This document shows, in pieces, positions 28,979 to 37,778 of a DNA stretch of 64,000 nucleotides (position 1 is the first letter of the stretch; each line of letters starts with the position of its first letter). Made by a program: the position numbers and the translations under genes. Source of the stretch: Aurantiochytrium sp. KH105 (taxonomy: Eukaryota; Sar; Bigyra; Thraustochytrida; Thraustochytriidae); contig BGKB01000031.1 of NCBI GenBank assembly GCA_003116975.1, positions 434,001-498,000 on the forward strand, in the 5' to 3' direction. The notes under the pieces were generated by a model. It was not told the DNA's origin. It did not search any database and saw only the letters and a list, made by a program, of their open reading frames with translations.

Positions 28979-30002
28979 ATGGCCCCTCATGGCTCTGACT
29001 CCTACGGGCAGGATGGCAAGGGCAGCGTCCTCGAAGAATGTAAGTATCCCCAAGCCTCTCATTTTACCGGTCACCGCTCCTTAAACGACCACTACGTGCA
29101 TGATCTTGGCTAACGCGACCGCTTTCGTTCGCCCACGCGATATATAAATATTGTGTTGAAATTTCCCCACGCTTACTGCTCGCTCAGATCTGGACATGCT
29201 GCAAGTCATGCCCGTGGAGATCCGCAGATACACAACTTTGATGCGCGACCTCGATCAAAAATGTACCAAGGAGGTCCACAGACTCGCAGCTCTGCAAGGT
29301 ACCCTCGTGGAGAGGGCTCGCGAGCAGTGCGCAAACGAGACGACACCGGAGGGCCGGGCGCAAGTCGTCAAGAAGCTGCGCGAAAGCGATGAATTCAAAC
29401 CACTCGTCACTATGCGCGCCTCACTCAAACAGAAAATTGCGGAGAAACGCAGCATTTCAGACCAGCTCTTCGACATGTCAGAGCAGAACCTCAAGCGGCT
29501 TCGCTCCGATATCGACTATCTCAAGGATATTCTTCAGCTCTCCGGAGAAATCCAAGAGTCTCCATACACGCCTGGTCGTCTCGTCGCGGCCTACATCGAG
29601 GCGGACGCAACTTGGATTGTCTGTAAGGTTTCTGAATTCTCACAAGCCAATCCGGATCTTGTCACTGTCGCCGATGTAGATGATAGTAAGACTCGCTATG
29701 TTCTGCCTGTCACCAAAGTGGTTCTCCTTGCCGATAAGGAGACACTCAATACGGCCAAAGTACGCCTTTCCAGCCGCGGGAAAAAAGTTCTCGCTGTCTA
29801 TCCCAAGACAACCTGTTTTTACAAGGCTACCTTGGTCTCCACCCCATTCCGAGAGTCGGGTAATGGGCCCTCGGCAATGCCGCACCCGCCAGGGACGATC
29901 CTTTGTGGGGTTCAGTTTGACGATGATGATGTTGACCAGGCCACGGGCTCGACGATGAAGCACTTTGTCCCTACCAAGTATGTCTTCGCGCAGCAGCAGT
30001 AG
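28979..30002 (+). CDS. ING-type N-terminus plus SGF29 tandem-tudor protein, 291 aa, spliced
   Basis: The coding sequence is exon 28979-29039 joined to 29188-30002 across a GT-AG intron; the joined codon is Tyr21. Splicing creates VLEEYLDMLQVMPVEIRRYT followed by LMRDLD, which matches the ING-family N-terminal signature (YLDxL..P.E..R...LMR.LD). This is what supports the intron. A helical region to about residue 140 precedes an SGF29 C-terminal domain (GRLVAAYIEADATWIVCKV; VADVDDSKTRYVLP; VLAVYPKTTCFYKATLV; VQFDDDD; HFVPTKYVF). The methyl-lysine cage aromatics appear kept (Tyr225, Tyr232, Phe264), as are the acids (Asp183, Asp185) for the H3 N-terminus. SGF29 is a known SAGA-complex reader of H3K4me3. 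Here the ING PHD finger is absent and a tudor reader takes its place. An alternative short form could begin at Met24 (29196). Confidence 0.83.
29040..29187 (+). other. Intron, 148 bp, GT-AG
   Basis: The donor is GAAT/GTAAGT and the acceptor CGCTCAG/ATCTGG. It keeps frame and joins a family-consistent ING motif across the junction. It contains a TATATAAATA word (29141-29150). It is the only intron I can support in the window. Confidence 0.8.
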
Positions 30003-30650
30003 TATGTCAATCAATCAATCGATCGGTCAGACAGCCAGACAGACAGTCAGACAGACAGACAGACAGGCAGCAGCAATAGCAACAGCAGCAACAGCGAGCC
30101 AAGAGTCATCGTGTGCTGTTGGCTAGGCAAATCCAGCATATTATCAAGTTGATCGTTGCGTGGAGAACGCAGCGATTTATAACCCCAAGTCTACGCTTCG
30201 CGCGACTTTGTCAAGTGTCATCCAAGATATAGTCTTATCGAGAAAGATGGTGTCAATTTGTAATTTTTCTTATTTTCCGTTCGAAAGGGCATTTCGATTT
30301 TTATCTTGAGTTTTGTTTTTCACGATGTCGGTCCAGGGTAACGCTGCCAAGAGGACGTCATTCTCGGCGCAAAGTCTGGTCTCACCCTAGCGCGACTCGT
30401 TGGATAGACGCTAAAGCCTGTCCGTTCACTCGTCCGCTTGTCCATTCGTCCACCCGCCCTCGAGCTCATTGTACGCATGTAAAAAGAAAAGGAAAAGTCT
30501 ATAAGGAGGGTGCGCGACGAGAGGGCAAGTTGTCAGGTCCTAAACCTCAACATCCCGTCGTCGTCGTCGTCGTCGTCGTCATCGCTTTTGCCGCAGACGT
30601 CGTCGTTATTGTTGTTGTTGTCTTTGTTTTGTTGATGACGATATGGTCCA
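30003..30650. other. Convergent intergenic region with CAGA and CGT repeats
   Basis: The gap holds CAGACAGA units (about 30032-30069), CAGCAG words and a GTC/CGT trinucleotide run (about 30556-30580). No gene is seen. Confidence 0.5.
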
Positions 30651-31529
30651 CTAGCGCACATAGTTTGGACCAGACTCCATGCGGATGAAAAAGTCCGTGA
30701 GGAAAATGGTCAGGGTGATCGGCACAGATACCGCCACCAGATTAGATCCGAGACCCCGCGTGACCCAGCCCATCGAGGCAAGAAAAGGGCTGCTCGCATT
30801 TGGCCTTCGCGCCAGCTCGTCAGTTCGGAGCTTCCGAACCGTATCGAAAAGTCCGAGGTCTGTCTTGAACATCTCGTTGCGCAGAATGTCAGCCGGATTG
30901 GTCAAAACCGCGCCCGCGACGCCAGCCACGACACTCTTGATGCATGAACGGGTAAGGAACTCGGACTCCGTACTTGCCTTGGGCAAGTACATCTCGCACA
31001 AGTCCTTGACAACTACCGAGGTAATGTATTTGGGGACGCTCTTGATCAGCCCCGCAGGAAGACCGTGCCAAAGCTTGAAAAAGCCCTTGGTCTCTGCCAG
31101 GTGCCGCAGCGTTGACACGGTCGTCCTAAAGTTCGGATCATTCTCAACTTTGGGGTTTTGCATGGTGATGCTCGCGCGCACAATGGGCATGTTCACAATC
31201 TGCACAATGGACGAGAACACGAGTGGCGGCGTCATCATGGCCACCGCATCTGGAGCGCCCCATTGCTGTAATCGTGGCCGCCAGTAGTCCGAACCAAAAA
31301 AGATGGCGCACCGTGCCCAGGTCATGCCAAAAATCACCGCCGGCATCCCGCGATACGGCGGCGCAATTGCCTGTTTGAACACTTGAAAGCGAGCCGCCAA
31401 TCCATCACCCTGCGGTTGGATAAAGGCCGACTGGCTCACCGCTGACGCTTTCCAAAGTGGATAGTTCACCGCCGCTGCACCGGCGCTTGCGGCCAAGTAG
31501 GCGCTAAAATGCTCACGTTGCGGCGCCAT
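30651..31529 (-). CDS. Mitochondrial carrier family (SLC25)-like protein, 292 aa
   Basis: Length and three repeats of about 95 residues with paired hydrophobic helices fit the SLC25 solute-carrier family of the inner mitochondrial membrane. The third repeat keeps the signature P-x-D-x-x-R (TNPADILRNEM), and the second ends in a carrier-like GFFKLWHGLPAGLIKSVPKY. The first and second signature sites are degenerate (NYPLWKAS, NMPIVRAS), lacking the usual acidic residue. This may make it a divergent or slowly gated carrier. The frame is open to a TTG at 31553, but the ATG at 31529 (MAPQREHFSAYLAASAGAAA) fits. The substrate cannot be read from the sequence. Confidence 0.75.
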   Translation of the reverse strand: MAPQREHFSAYLAASAGAAAVNYPLWKASAVSQSAFIQPQGDGLAARFQVFKQAIAPPYRGMPAVIFGMTWARCAIFFGSDYWRPRLQQWGAPDAVAMMTPPLVFSSIVQIVNMPIVRASITMQNPKVENDPNFRTTVSTLRHLAETKGFFKLWHGLPAGLIKSVPKYITSVVVKDLCEMYLPKASTESEFLTRSCIKSVVAGVAGAVLTNPADILRNEMFKTDLGLFDTVRKLRTDELARRPNASSPFLASMGWVTRGLGSNLVAVSVPITLTIFLTDFFIRMESGPNYVR

Positions 31530-32184
31530 CGTGCGTGCTTCGTGCGGCGACAAACTGTCTGGGCTTGCAACTCTATCTGAACAATCGGCGGTCCTCCTCG
31601 CCCAATGTAGCGCGTCGGTCTGCTTCTCCGGCCGCCGACGGGAGTTTTGGCTGTGGCTTTGGCTTTGGCTGTGGCGGTGGTGGTGGTGGCGGTGGTGGTG
31701 GTGGTGGTCTTTCTCGACGGCGCTCCCGGCCTGTCGTTCCGGTGAGCAAGGACCAAGGGCGCCCTTTGCGGCCTACGTCGCGCTACGACTGCCCTCTTGA
31801 CGCGCCGCTGCTCCCCTGCCCGTCCGCTCAGCCCCGCGAGCGTGCGCACGCAAGCCCACGTACCCACGCACGCCCAGTCAGCGCCTCTCCGAACGTCATC
31901 AAGTTTTGCTCGCTGCGTTGGCGTCATCAACATGACGCGCACACACCTTGCACAACACTTATTTATACTACAGTATAGCCTAAACTACTACTATGGTGGA
32001 AGCAAGCCAGGTGAAAGAAAGCCTTTGCTCGCCAATGGTCGACTTGGGCCACGGTTGTAAACTTCCCGTACGAACAAAGCGAGATGTCTCGTACACACTG
32101 CCATGTGAAGCACCTTGATATAACAGTAATAAATTCATTACGTCATTCATACACTCATTCAATCATCGTTCGGCCCAAACAAGC
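31530..32184. other. Intergenic region with GGT tract
   Basis: This region covers the upstream side of the carrier gene and the 3' side of the hydrolase gene. A GGT/GGC trinucleotide tract spans about 31648-31710. No gene is seen. Confidence 0.5.
31648..31710. repeat. GGT/GGC trinucleotide-rich tract
   Basis: GGCTTT/GGCTGT words lead into about 12 GGT-type triplets, about 120-180 bp upstream of the carrier start. Confidence 0.8.
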
Positions 32185-33810
32185 CTATCTCGCGTCGAGC
32201 GACGCGTGTAGAAACCGGGTTGTCACGTCACAAATGATGTTAAAATCAGACGGCCAGGCGCTTGTTGGCCAACCAACATGGCCGCCTTCGGAAGTGAGCA
32301 GGTACACCACGTTTGGATTGTCAAAGCGATACTCGCGCGTCTCGACGCCAATCAAGTCTGGATGGTGCAGCGGATCATCGCTTGCGGCAAAGAGCAACAG
32401 GGGTACACGAATATCACGGCGATAATCGATGCCTTCTTGAGCGGCCTTCCAGCCTGTAAAAGCTGCCGCCTCGAGCGCCCGGGCGGGAGGCGGCAAGATT
32501 GAGAAAAAGTTGGTAAAGAGGTCTGTGTATGTACGACTTGCAGCGACAGTGTCCAGATTCAGCCCTGCGCCTTCGAAGTCATGCCCATATCGGGCCACAA
32601 CTTCGCCCAGGATTTCCGACACGATAAGTGGTTGGTATACTGCCTCGTAGCGCGTCCAGTGCAGCATGTCGCACTTGAAGCCGCCGCTCACAGCGACGCA
32701 GCCCGCAACTGATGCGGGAATTTCGTCTGCATGGCGCCCCAGCACATTGCATAACGCGATGGCACCCATGGAGATGCCTGCGAGCAAGATGGGACGTTGA
32801 TGTTCCACTTCGTGCAAAAGCGCCATCGTGTCCAGCACGTCACCGGTGTCGGCTGGATTGAACAATTGCTCAACGGAAGGGACATCCAGAGCGCTCCCAA
32901 GGCCACGTGCCAAGAGTACGCATGCAGTCCATCCACGCGACGTGCATGCAGCGACAAGATCGCGCATATAAGGTGCATTCGAGTCGCCTCCGACGCCTGC
33001 CATAAGAAGCACCACGGGCCGGGAGTCCTCATTGCCATTTACGTCGCCCTCGTCAGGATCAGGGAAAGCCATGTCAAGCGTCACCCGATGCGGATCATGG
33101 GACGAATGTCGAGACACGAAGCTAAAGCGAGTGTACATCAAAGGTTTCGGTCTGTATGAGATGGTCGGGATCACAGTGCGCAAGTCGCCCTGAAGCATCC
33201 AGCTGGGTGCACGATAGCCTAGGTAAGCAGCAAAACTCTCGCAATGATGCAATATTTTCGTCATGCGCCGTTGCGCAGAGCTGCCGCCAAAGTTCTTGGC
33301 ACGGTACAGCCCGGGCTGCGTCTGATTTGCACCATGACCAAGCCAATCAAGTCGGTGCACGGGGTCTGCCGCAATCCACCGCAGCTCATTAAAAATCGTC
33401 ACATCAAGCAACACAATCCATTGCAGGGCGTGCCAGCGGCTTCTTCCCTCGAGAATCTTTCGCCAGCGCCGTACAAGAGTACCCAAGACGATCACGGATG
33501 CTCCGGCAAGCCAATACGGCCTCAGCGCCGTGAACAACACTCGAGGCAAAGCTTGAACTTTCCGCATCCCGAGCCAAAGTCGCGCCCAGGCCAGCGCCGC
33601 GCGACGCTCAAGGCTCAGCCGCGTCCGTGGTGCTTCCTGAGACGAGCTGGTCACATGGTTAATGGCCTTGGCCTTGACGTCGTCCTCATGGTGGTCCTCG
33701 TTTGCAGGCGTCTTGGCCTTGTCTCCTACGCCTTTGCCATCGTGCACGCCTACAAAGCGTGCGCCGTGCGCGGCGAGGGCAAGCGTCCACGCGTCGCGTG
33801 CTGAGGTCAT
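32185..33810 (-). CDS. Alpha/beta hydrolase of the ABHD1/3-YheT type, 541 aa
   Basis: The family includes membrane-bound lipid hydrolases (human ABHD1/ABHD3, E. coli YheT). A hydrophobic anchor lies near residues 88-115 (PYWLAGASVIVLGTLVRRW). The hydrolase core has an oxyanion region (VVLLMAGVGGDSNAPYMRDL), a nucleophile elbow GISMGA, an acid in FAASDDPLHHPD and the catalytic histidine in TSEGGHVGWP, in the family order. The frame is open upstream from a GTG at 33843, but the ATG at 33810 (MTSARDAWTLALAAHGARF) is preferred. The gene starts 170 bp from the stop of the TTLL9 gene on the same strand. The substrate is unknown; a phospholipid or acylglycerol role is inferred from the family. Confidence 0.85.
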   Translation of the reverse strand: MTSARDAWTLALAAHGARFVGVHDGKGVGDKAKTPANEDHHEDDVKAKAINHVTSSSQEAPRTRLSLERRAALAWARLWLGMRKVQALPRVLFTALRPYWLAGASVIVLGTLVRRWRKILEGRSRWHALQWIVLLDVTIFNELRWIAADPVHRLDWLGHGANQTQPGLYRAKNFGGSSAQRRMTKILHHCESFAAYLGYRAPSWMLQGDLRTVIPTISYRPKPLMYTRFSFVSRHSSHDPHRVTLDMAFPDPDEGDVNGNEDSRPVVLLMAGVGGDSNAPYMRDLVAACTSRGWTACVLLARGLGSALDVPSVEQLFNPADTGDVLDTMALLHEVEHQRPILLAGISMGAIALCNVLGRHADEIPASVAGCVAVSGGFKCDMLHWTRYEAVYQPLIVSEILGEVVARYGHDFEGAGLNLDTVAASRTYTDLFTNFFSILPPPARALEAAAFTGWKAAQEGIDYRRDIRVPLLLFAASDDPLHHPDLIGVETREYRFDNPNVVYLLTSEGGHVGWPTSAWPSDFNIICDVTTRFLHASLDAR

Positions 33811-33980
33811 CCTGTCCGGTCTTTGGTTTGGATGCGCACGCACACTCCCACTTGGTGGGGTTGGGTAACAGCACCTTCACCTTGCCGGATGAAGTCGCAG
33901 CGCTCAGGCTGAGCCAGAATCTGAGTGGCAGGTGGCGCGCTTTGTTCACAGCCGATAGTCCCTTTCGTTTTTGCTCTTGC

Positions 33981-35345
33981 TCACGGTGTCTCGCTACCGA
34001 GAGTGGACACGTAGCCTGCTTCAACGCGACGTTTGCGACCACGGCCCTCGTTCGCGGCGTCAAACATGAGATCAAAGCCGCCAACCCGCGTCTCTTCACC
34101 TGTACGGCGACCTTCCATGTCCACGATGTCGAACATGTCGTTGAGCAAACGAAACTTTAAACTAAAGTCTTCGTCCGTGTTTGCCGCAAGCGATGGCGAC
34201 GCATTGACCTCAATGAGCCAAGGCTTGAGCTGGTCGTCGATCATAATGTCGTATCCGTAGAGCTCAAAGCAGTGCTTGTCATGAATCATGACCTTTTGCA
34301 CGCTCTGCAAACTGCGAAGCACAATGTCTTCAATGTCCGCAAAAACCTGATTCGTGCGTTCAACGCCATGCCGGGACATGAGGTACAGCTTGAGGTCGCG
34401 AAGTCCCCACTTGCCTCCCGTGGCCTTGTTGTAGTTGTCCGCCGATTTTTGCACTGCTACGTTGGTCAAATGCACATATTGATTGGCCATGTCACTCGCA
34501 AGTGACGAGTACCGCGAGTTGCTGAAGCGAGCAAAGCCGCTCCGATGCAAATACACCTTGAGAGGCGTGAACGAGGTGACGAGCGCATAGATTCTCAAGT
34601 CAAACTTTTTGCCACCCACGAGGTACGGATTGCAAATGTAACGTTGAACAATGTACGACTCGACGTCGGCGTTGTCAGCCTTCCAGCGCGTCTCAGATTT
34701 CCACTTGCGAATATCGTTCAAGTTTCGAAAGAGGAAGATGCCACGGCCCTGCGATTTGCCGATAGGTTTCATGATCCAGGTCGCTGTCGTTGCGCCCGCT
34801 TTCTTAAATGTTTCCACGAAGATGGCATACTCGCGAGGAAGTACAAAGGTGTCGGGGAAGAACTCGTACGCGTCTGCCTCCGCGCTTCCGTCTCGTTCGA
34901 GCTGGCGCTTTTGACGTTTGAGATTTTTGATGAGGAGATCTTTGCGGCACAACTCTCGATCGTTGCGATAGTGATTCACGCGCTGCCATGTTTCAAAGTG
35001 AGCATTGTCAAAGTGATCAATGATCCAGTCGCGATCAGACCAGTGAATGTCCCAATCCATGTCGGAGTCCGTTTCTTTCCACCCGCGCTTTACCATGACC
35101 TGATACACGGTATTTCTAAAGTTCGTGCGGAAGCGTATATTGCATGGTTCCACTGTCTGCGAATCAATGCGTGCTCTTCGAGCAGGCGCGTGAAAACCTT
35201 TGGAGACTCGCGTTGAGCGTACGGGACCCTCATCGCGGGCGTCATCGTTTCCGTCTTGTCTCTGTTGCTGATGATGCTGTTGCGATGAAGAGGAAGAGGA
35301 GGAGGAAGAGCTTACTCTAGGATGTTGCTCCTGGTCGCCCTGCAT
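33981..35345 (-). CDS. TTLL9: TTLL9-type tubulin polyglutamylase, 454 aa
   Basis: TTLL9 adds glutamates to tubulin C-terminal tails in cilia and flagella. The ATP-grasp/TTL domain fills most of the chain. Motifs include FRTNFRNTVYQVMVKRGW, ATWIMKPIGKSQGRGIFLFR (ATP-binding loop), VGGKKFDLRIYALV, ANQYVHLTNVAVQK, SVQKVMIHDKHCFELYGYDI and PWLIEVNASPSL. It ends with the TTLL9-like DMEGRRTGEETRVGGFDLMF. A longer frame starts at an ATG at 35510, but those 55 extra residues are an Arg/Glu dipeptide run encoded by a GA microsatellite. I prefer Met at 35345 (MQGDQEQHPRV). It implies motile cilia at some life stage. Confidence 0.9.
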   Translation of the reverse strand: MQGDQEQHPRVSSSSSSSSSSQQHHQQQRQDGNDDARDEGPVRSTRVSKGFHAPARRARIDSQTVEPCNIRFRTNFRNTVYQVMVKRGWKETDSDMDWDIHWSDRDWIIDHFDNAHFETWQRVNHYRNDRELCRKDLLIKNLKRQKRQLERDGSAEADAYEFFPDTFVLPREYAIFVETFKKAGATTATWIMKPIGKSQGRGIFLFRNLNDIRKWKSETRWKADNADVESYIVQRYICNPYLVGGKKFDLRIYALVTSFTPLKVYLHRSGFARFSNSRYSSLASDMANQYVHLTNVAVQKSADNYNKATGGKWGLRDLKLYLMSRHGVERTNQVFADIEDIVLRSLQSVQKVMIHDKHCFELYGYDIMIDDQLKPWLIEVNASPSLAANTDEDFSLKFRLLNDMFDIVDMEGRRTGEETRVGGFDLMFDAANEGRGRKRRVEAGYVSTLGSETP

Positions 35346-35373
35346 TTTCTTGCTCGCGCTCTTGAAGGCCACG

Positions 35374-35407
<34 letters not shown>

Positions 35408-36174
35408 CTTGTTCACGCACTGTGCCAGCGTCTTCGCTAGGACAGAGTCTGCTTGCTGCCTGTCGCTTGCCGCCCTCCCGCCCTCCCTTTCCTTTATGAT
35501 CCCTTTGCATCTTGGCGCGGAACTCTTGCTTTCTCTACGATTGATCCGTTGCGCGTATCCTTAGACTCGGATTCCTTGACAGTGACCGGGCCGGGCGGCC
35601 GCCGTCCCTCAGACTTGCTACCAGATAGATGGACAAATAGCGTATCGTGTCCTGTGAAACCCGGACAGGCTGCAGAAAGAAGGAAGGAAACGCCAACGCC
35701 AGGGCGAGGATCGCGTCGATCGGGGAGCTCGTCGAGTCGTCGCCGTCTCCGCCCGCCTTTTACTTTGCAAAGGACATCATGCTTTATATACTGTGGGAAA
35801 GGTGTGTACTAAAACGAATCCACGGCGGCGTCGCGGGAAGGACCCACACCGGTACGGTCGGGCGCGGACACGGACGAAAGAGTGCGGGAGTGTGCCCGCT
35901 CAATGCAAGACTTTGACGGCGAGGAAGGAGAGCCTTCGCCGTCTGCCTGATATGCCTGCGAGGTTTAGGTATTGTTTGATAAATTAGAGAATACCCAGAA
36001 GAGGACTCTGCTGCGGAAGCTCCGCGGCAGACCCGAGTGAGCGCCGCGCGAGGCGCGTGGGGAGAGGGCGGGAGCGCTTGCTCGGAGCGCGCGCGTAGAC
36101 GACGAGTGGCACGCGGATCGCGGAGACACAACTACGCGCAGAGAATTCTCTTCTTGCTCGCGGCGATCGCAACC
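35346..36174. other. Divergent intergenic region
   Basis: The gap lies between TTLL9 and the repeat protein at 36175. It holds a CT (GA on -) tract at 35380-35407, probably in the TTLL9 5'UTR, and low-complexity GC-rich DNA. No gene is seen. Confidence 0.5.
35380..35407. repeat. CT (GA) dinucleotide tract
   Basis: About 14 CT units, 35-60 bp upstream of the preferred TTLL9 start, resembling the tract upstream of the gene at 43798. Confidence 0.9.
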
Positions 36175-37368
36175 ATGGGCAGTGGCGCGAGCACCTTTGA
36201 GGAGGCGTGTGTTGATCCTGATCACCCGTCGCTCTCCAAGAAGGAGATCCAGGAGCTCTACGACCATCTGTCCGCCGAATACACGAAAAAGGTTGATGAG
36301 CTCGTCAAAGCTTCTGCTCATGCCAAAGAGGCTGCCGAAAATAATATCGAGTACATTCATGACGAGGAGTTTACCGAGGATGAGGAAGACTATGCAGTAG
36401 ACGGCTCGTACGCCGAGACTGCAAACGATATGATCGAAGAAAACGGCGAGGAAAGCCCTCGAGAACCAATCTCCGCGCGCTCCCCGCTTGGGGCCGAGCG
36501 GCGGAAACTGTACACCGGCAAGGACGTCCAGAGAAAGCTCATGGAAATTGTAATCGAAGATCAACCAAGACTTTTGAACATGAAAGTCAAGGTCAACACG
36601 AAAGCCCTCGGACTGCTCGGAGACGAAAGTCTTGATGCTGGAGCGCGCAAGTACGTCGCTGACGGCACGAAAATCACGCCCAAAGTTCTGGGAAAGCTTG
36701 GATGTGCTTTCATCATGCCTGAAAAGGCCGCCAAACGACTCGGCGACGAGGACATGACTCGATCACAGCGGCTTGCCATGATGCGCGCCGAGGAAAAGGA
36801 GGCGCGAGAGAGAGCCGATGCCAAGCGCGCAGAAATTGAGCGCATTCTTGATTTGAATCCGGAGGACGACCCTCGGCTCGCGGACTTGAGCCTGAAACAG
36901 CGTGTGAGCACCAAGGCCTTTGAGAAACTCGGCGGCTCAAGCGATGAAAAGCTCATGGAAAACGTACGGAATCAGGTGACCAAGGACACGACGATTTCGA
37001 AGAAGACAATCCAGCTTACGGGAGATGACAAGTTGCTGCCCAAGAAGATCATGGAGCGTCGCGGCTCCGAGATGCATGCCGATCAAATCCAGGCAATGAA
37101 ACGGGCCGAGGCCAAAGCAGAAAAGGATCGCCAAAAACAATCTGCAGATAACTTGAACCAGGTGCTGAGCAAGGATGCCACGGGATCTATGATGATTGTT
37201 CCGTCGGAAGTAAAGGGAAATCCCAAGCTCCTTGAGATGGCGGGCGAGGCGGCCTTTCTTCCCGAAAAGGCTAACAAGGTACTGGGCGACGAAATGAGTC
37301 CCCAGCAGCGACGACGCATGCTTGACGCGGAGCGCAAGAGCGAAAGCTTCAACTCAAGCAAGAGTTAG
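36175..37368 (+). CDS. Putative N-myristoylated acidic protein with LPxK...LGDE repeats, 397 aa
   Basis: The ATG at 36175 gives MGSGASTFEE, a good N-myristoylation signal (Gly2, Ser6). The frame is open upstream without a better start. Residues about 20-105 are acidic. A repeated module appears three times: IMPEKAAKRLGDEDMTRSQR (180-199), LLPKKIMERRGSEMHADQIQ (287-306) and FLPEKANKVLGDEMSPQQRR (361-380). Each is followed by a charged Met/Ala/Glu/Lys-rich helix (for example LAMMRAEEKEARERADAKR). Between them lie related KxTxKxLxxLG segments (NTKALGLLGDESL, STKAFEKLGGSSDEK). I recognise no named family. Membrane association through a lipid anchor is inferred. Confidence 0.75.
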   Translation: MGSGASTFEEACVDPDHPSLSKKEIQELYDHLSAEYTKKVDELVKASAHAKEAAENNIEYIHDEEFTEDEEDYAVDGSYAETANDMIEENGEESPREPISARSPLGAERRKLYTGKDVQRKLMEIVIEDQPRLLNMKVKVNTKALGLLGDESLDAGARKYVADGTKITPKVLGKLGCAFIMPEKAAKRLGDEDMTRSQRLAMMRAEEKEARERADAKRAEIERILDLNPEDDPRLADLSLKQRVSTKAFEKLGGSSDEKLMENVRNQVTKDTTISKKTIQLTGDDKLLPKKIMERRGSEMHADQIQAMKRAEAKAEKDRQKQSADNLNQVLSKDATGSMMIVPSEVKGNPKLLEMAGEAAFLPEKANKVLGDEMSPQQRRRMLDAERKSESFNSSKS

Positions 37369-37778
37369 CCAAGGAATAAACAATCTGCGAGATCTTTGAA
37401 CCAAATGTTTGAGTATGGATGCAACAAAATCGAAGATGATTGTGCTGTCGGAAGTAACGGAGCAGTAAGGGAAATTTCCAAGCTGCGAGAGACGGCGGGC
37501 GGTTCAGGTGGGCGGTTCAGGCGGCCATTCTTGGTTAAGAGAATAAGAAGGTGGTAGTGTGCAACGGAAGAAGAGTAAGTCAAAAGTTTTCGTGGAAGAG
37601 CAACTATACCCCTATTTTTCTATCAACCAGATATTCCCTGCGACAATGATGAAGATGATGATGGTGATGACGAGGACAATGCGAGAGATACCAAGACACG
37701 GGCCAGGCTGCATCTCTTTTTTTTCGCCTTTCTTTTCGCGTCTACAACGATGCGAAACATGCAACGCCTATATTCACC
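37369..37778. other. Convergent 3' region
   Basis: This short convergent gap holds a GATGATGAT-type stretch near 37645-37675 and a T run near 37718. No gene is seen. Confidence 0.45.

Noticed and set aside
35346-35510. N-terminal 55-residue extension of TTLL9
   Set aside because: It is mostly Arg/Glu dipeptides from a GA microsatellite and Gly/Lys low complexity. An ATG directly after it fits better, though the longer form cannot be excluded.
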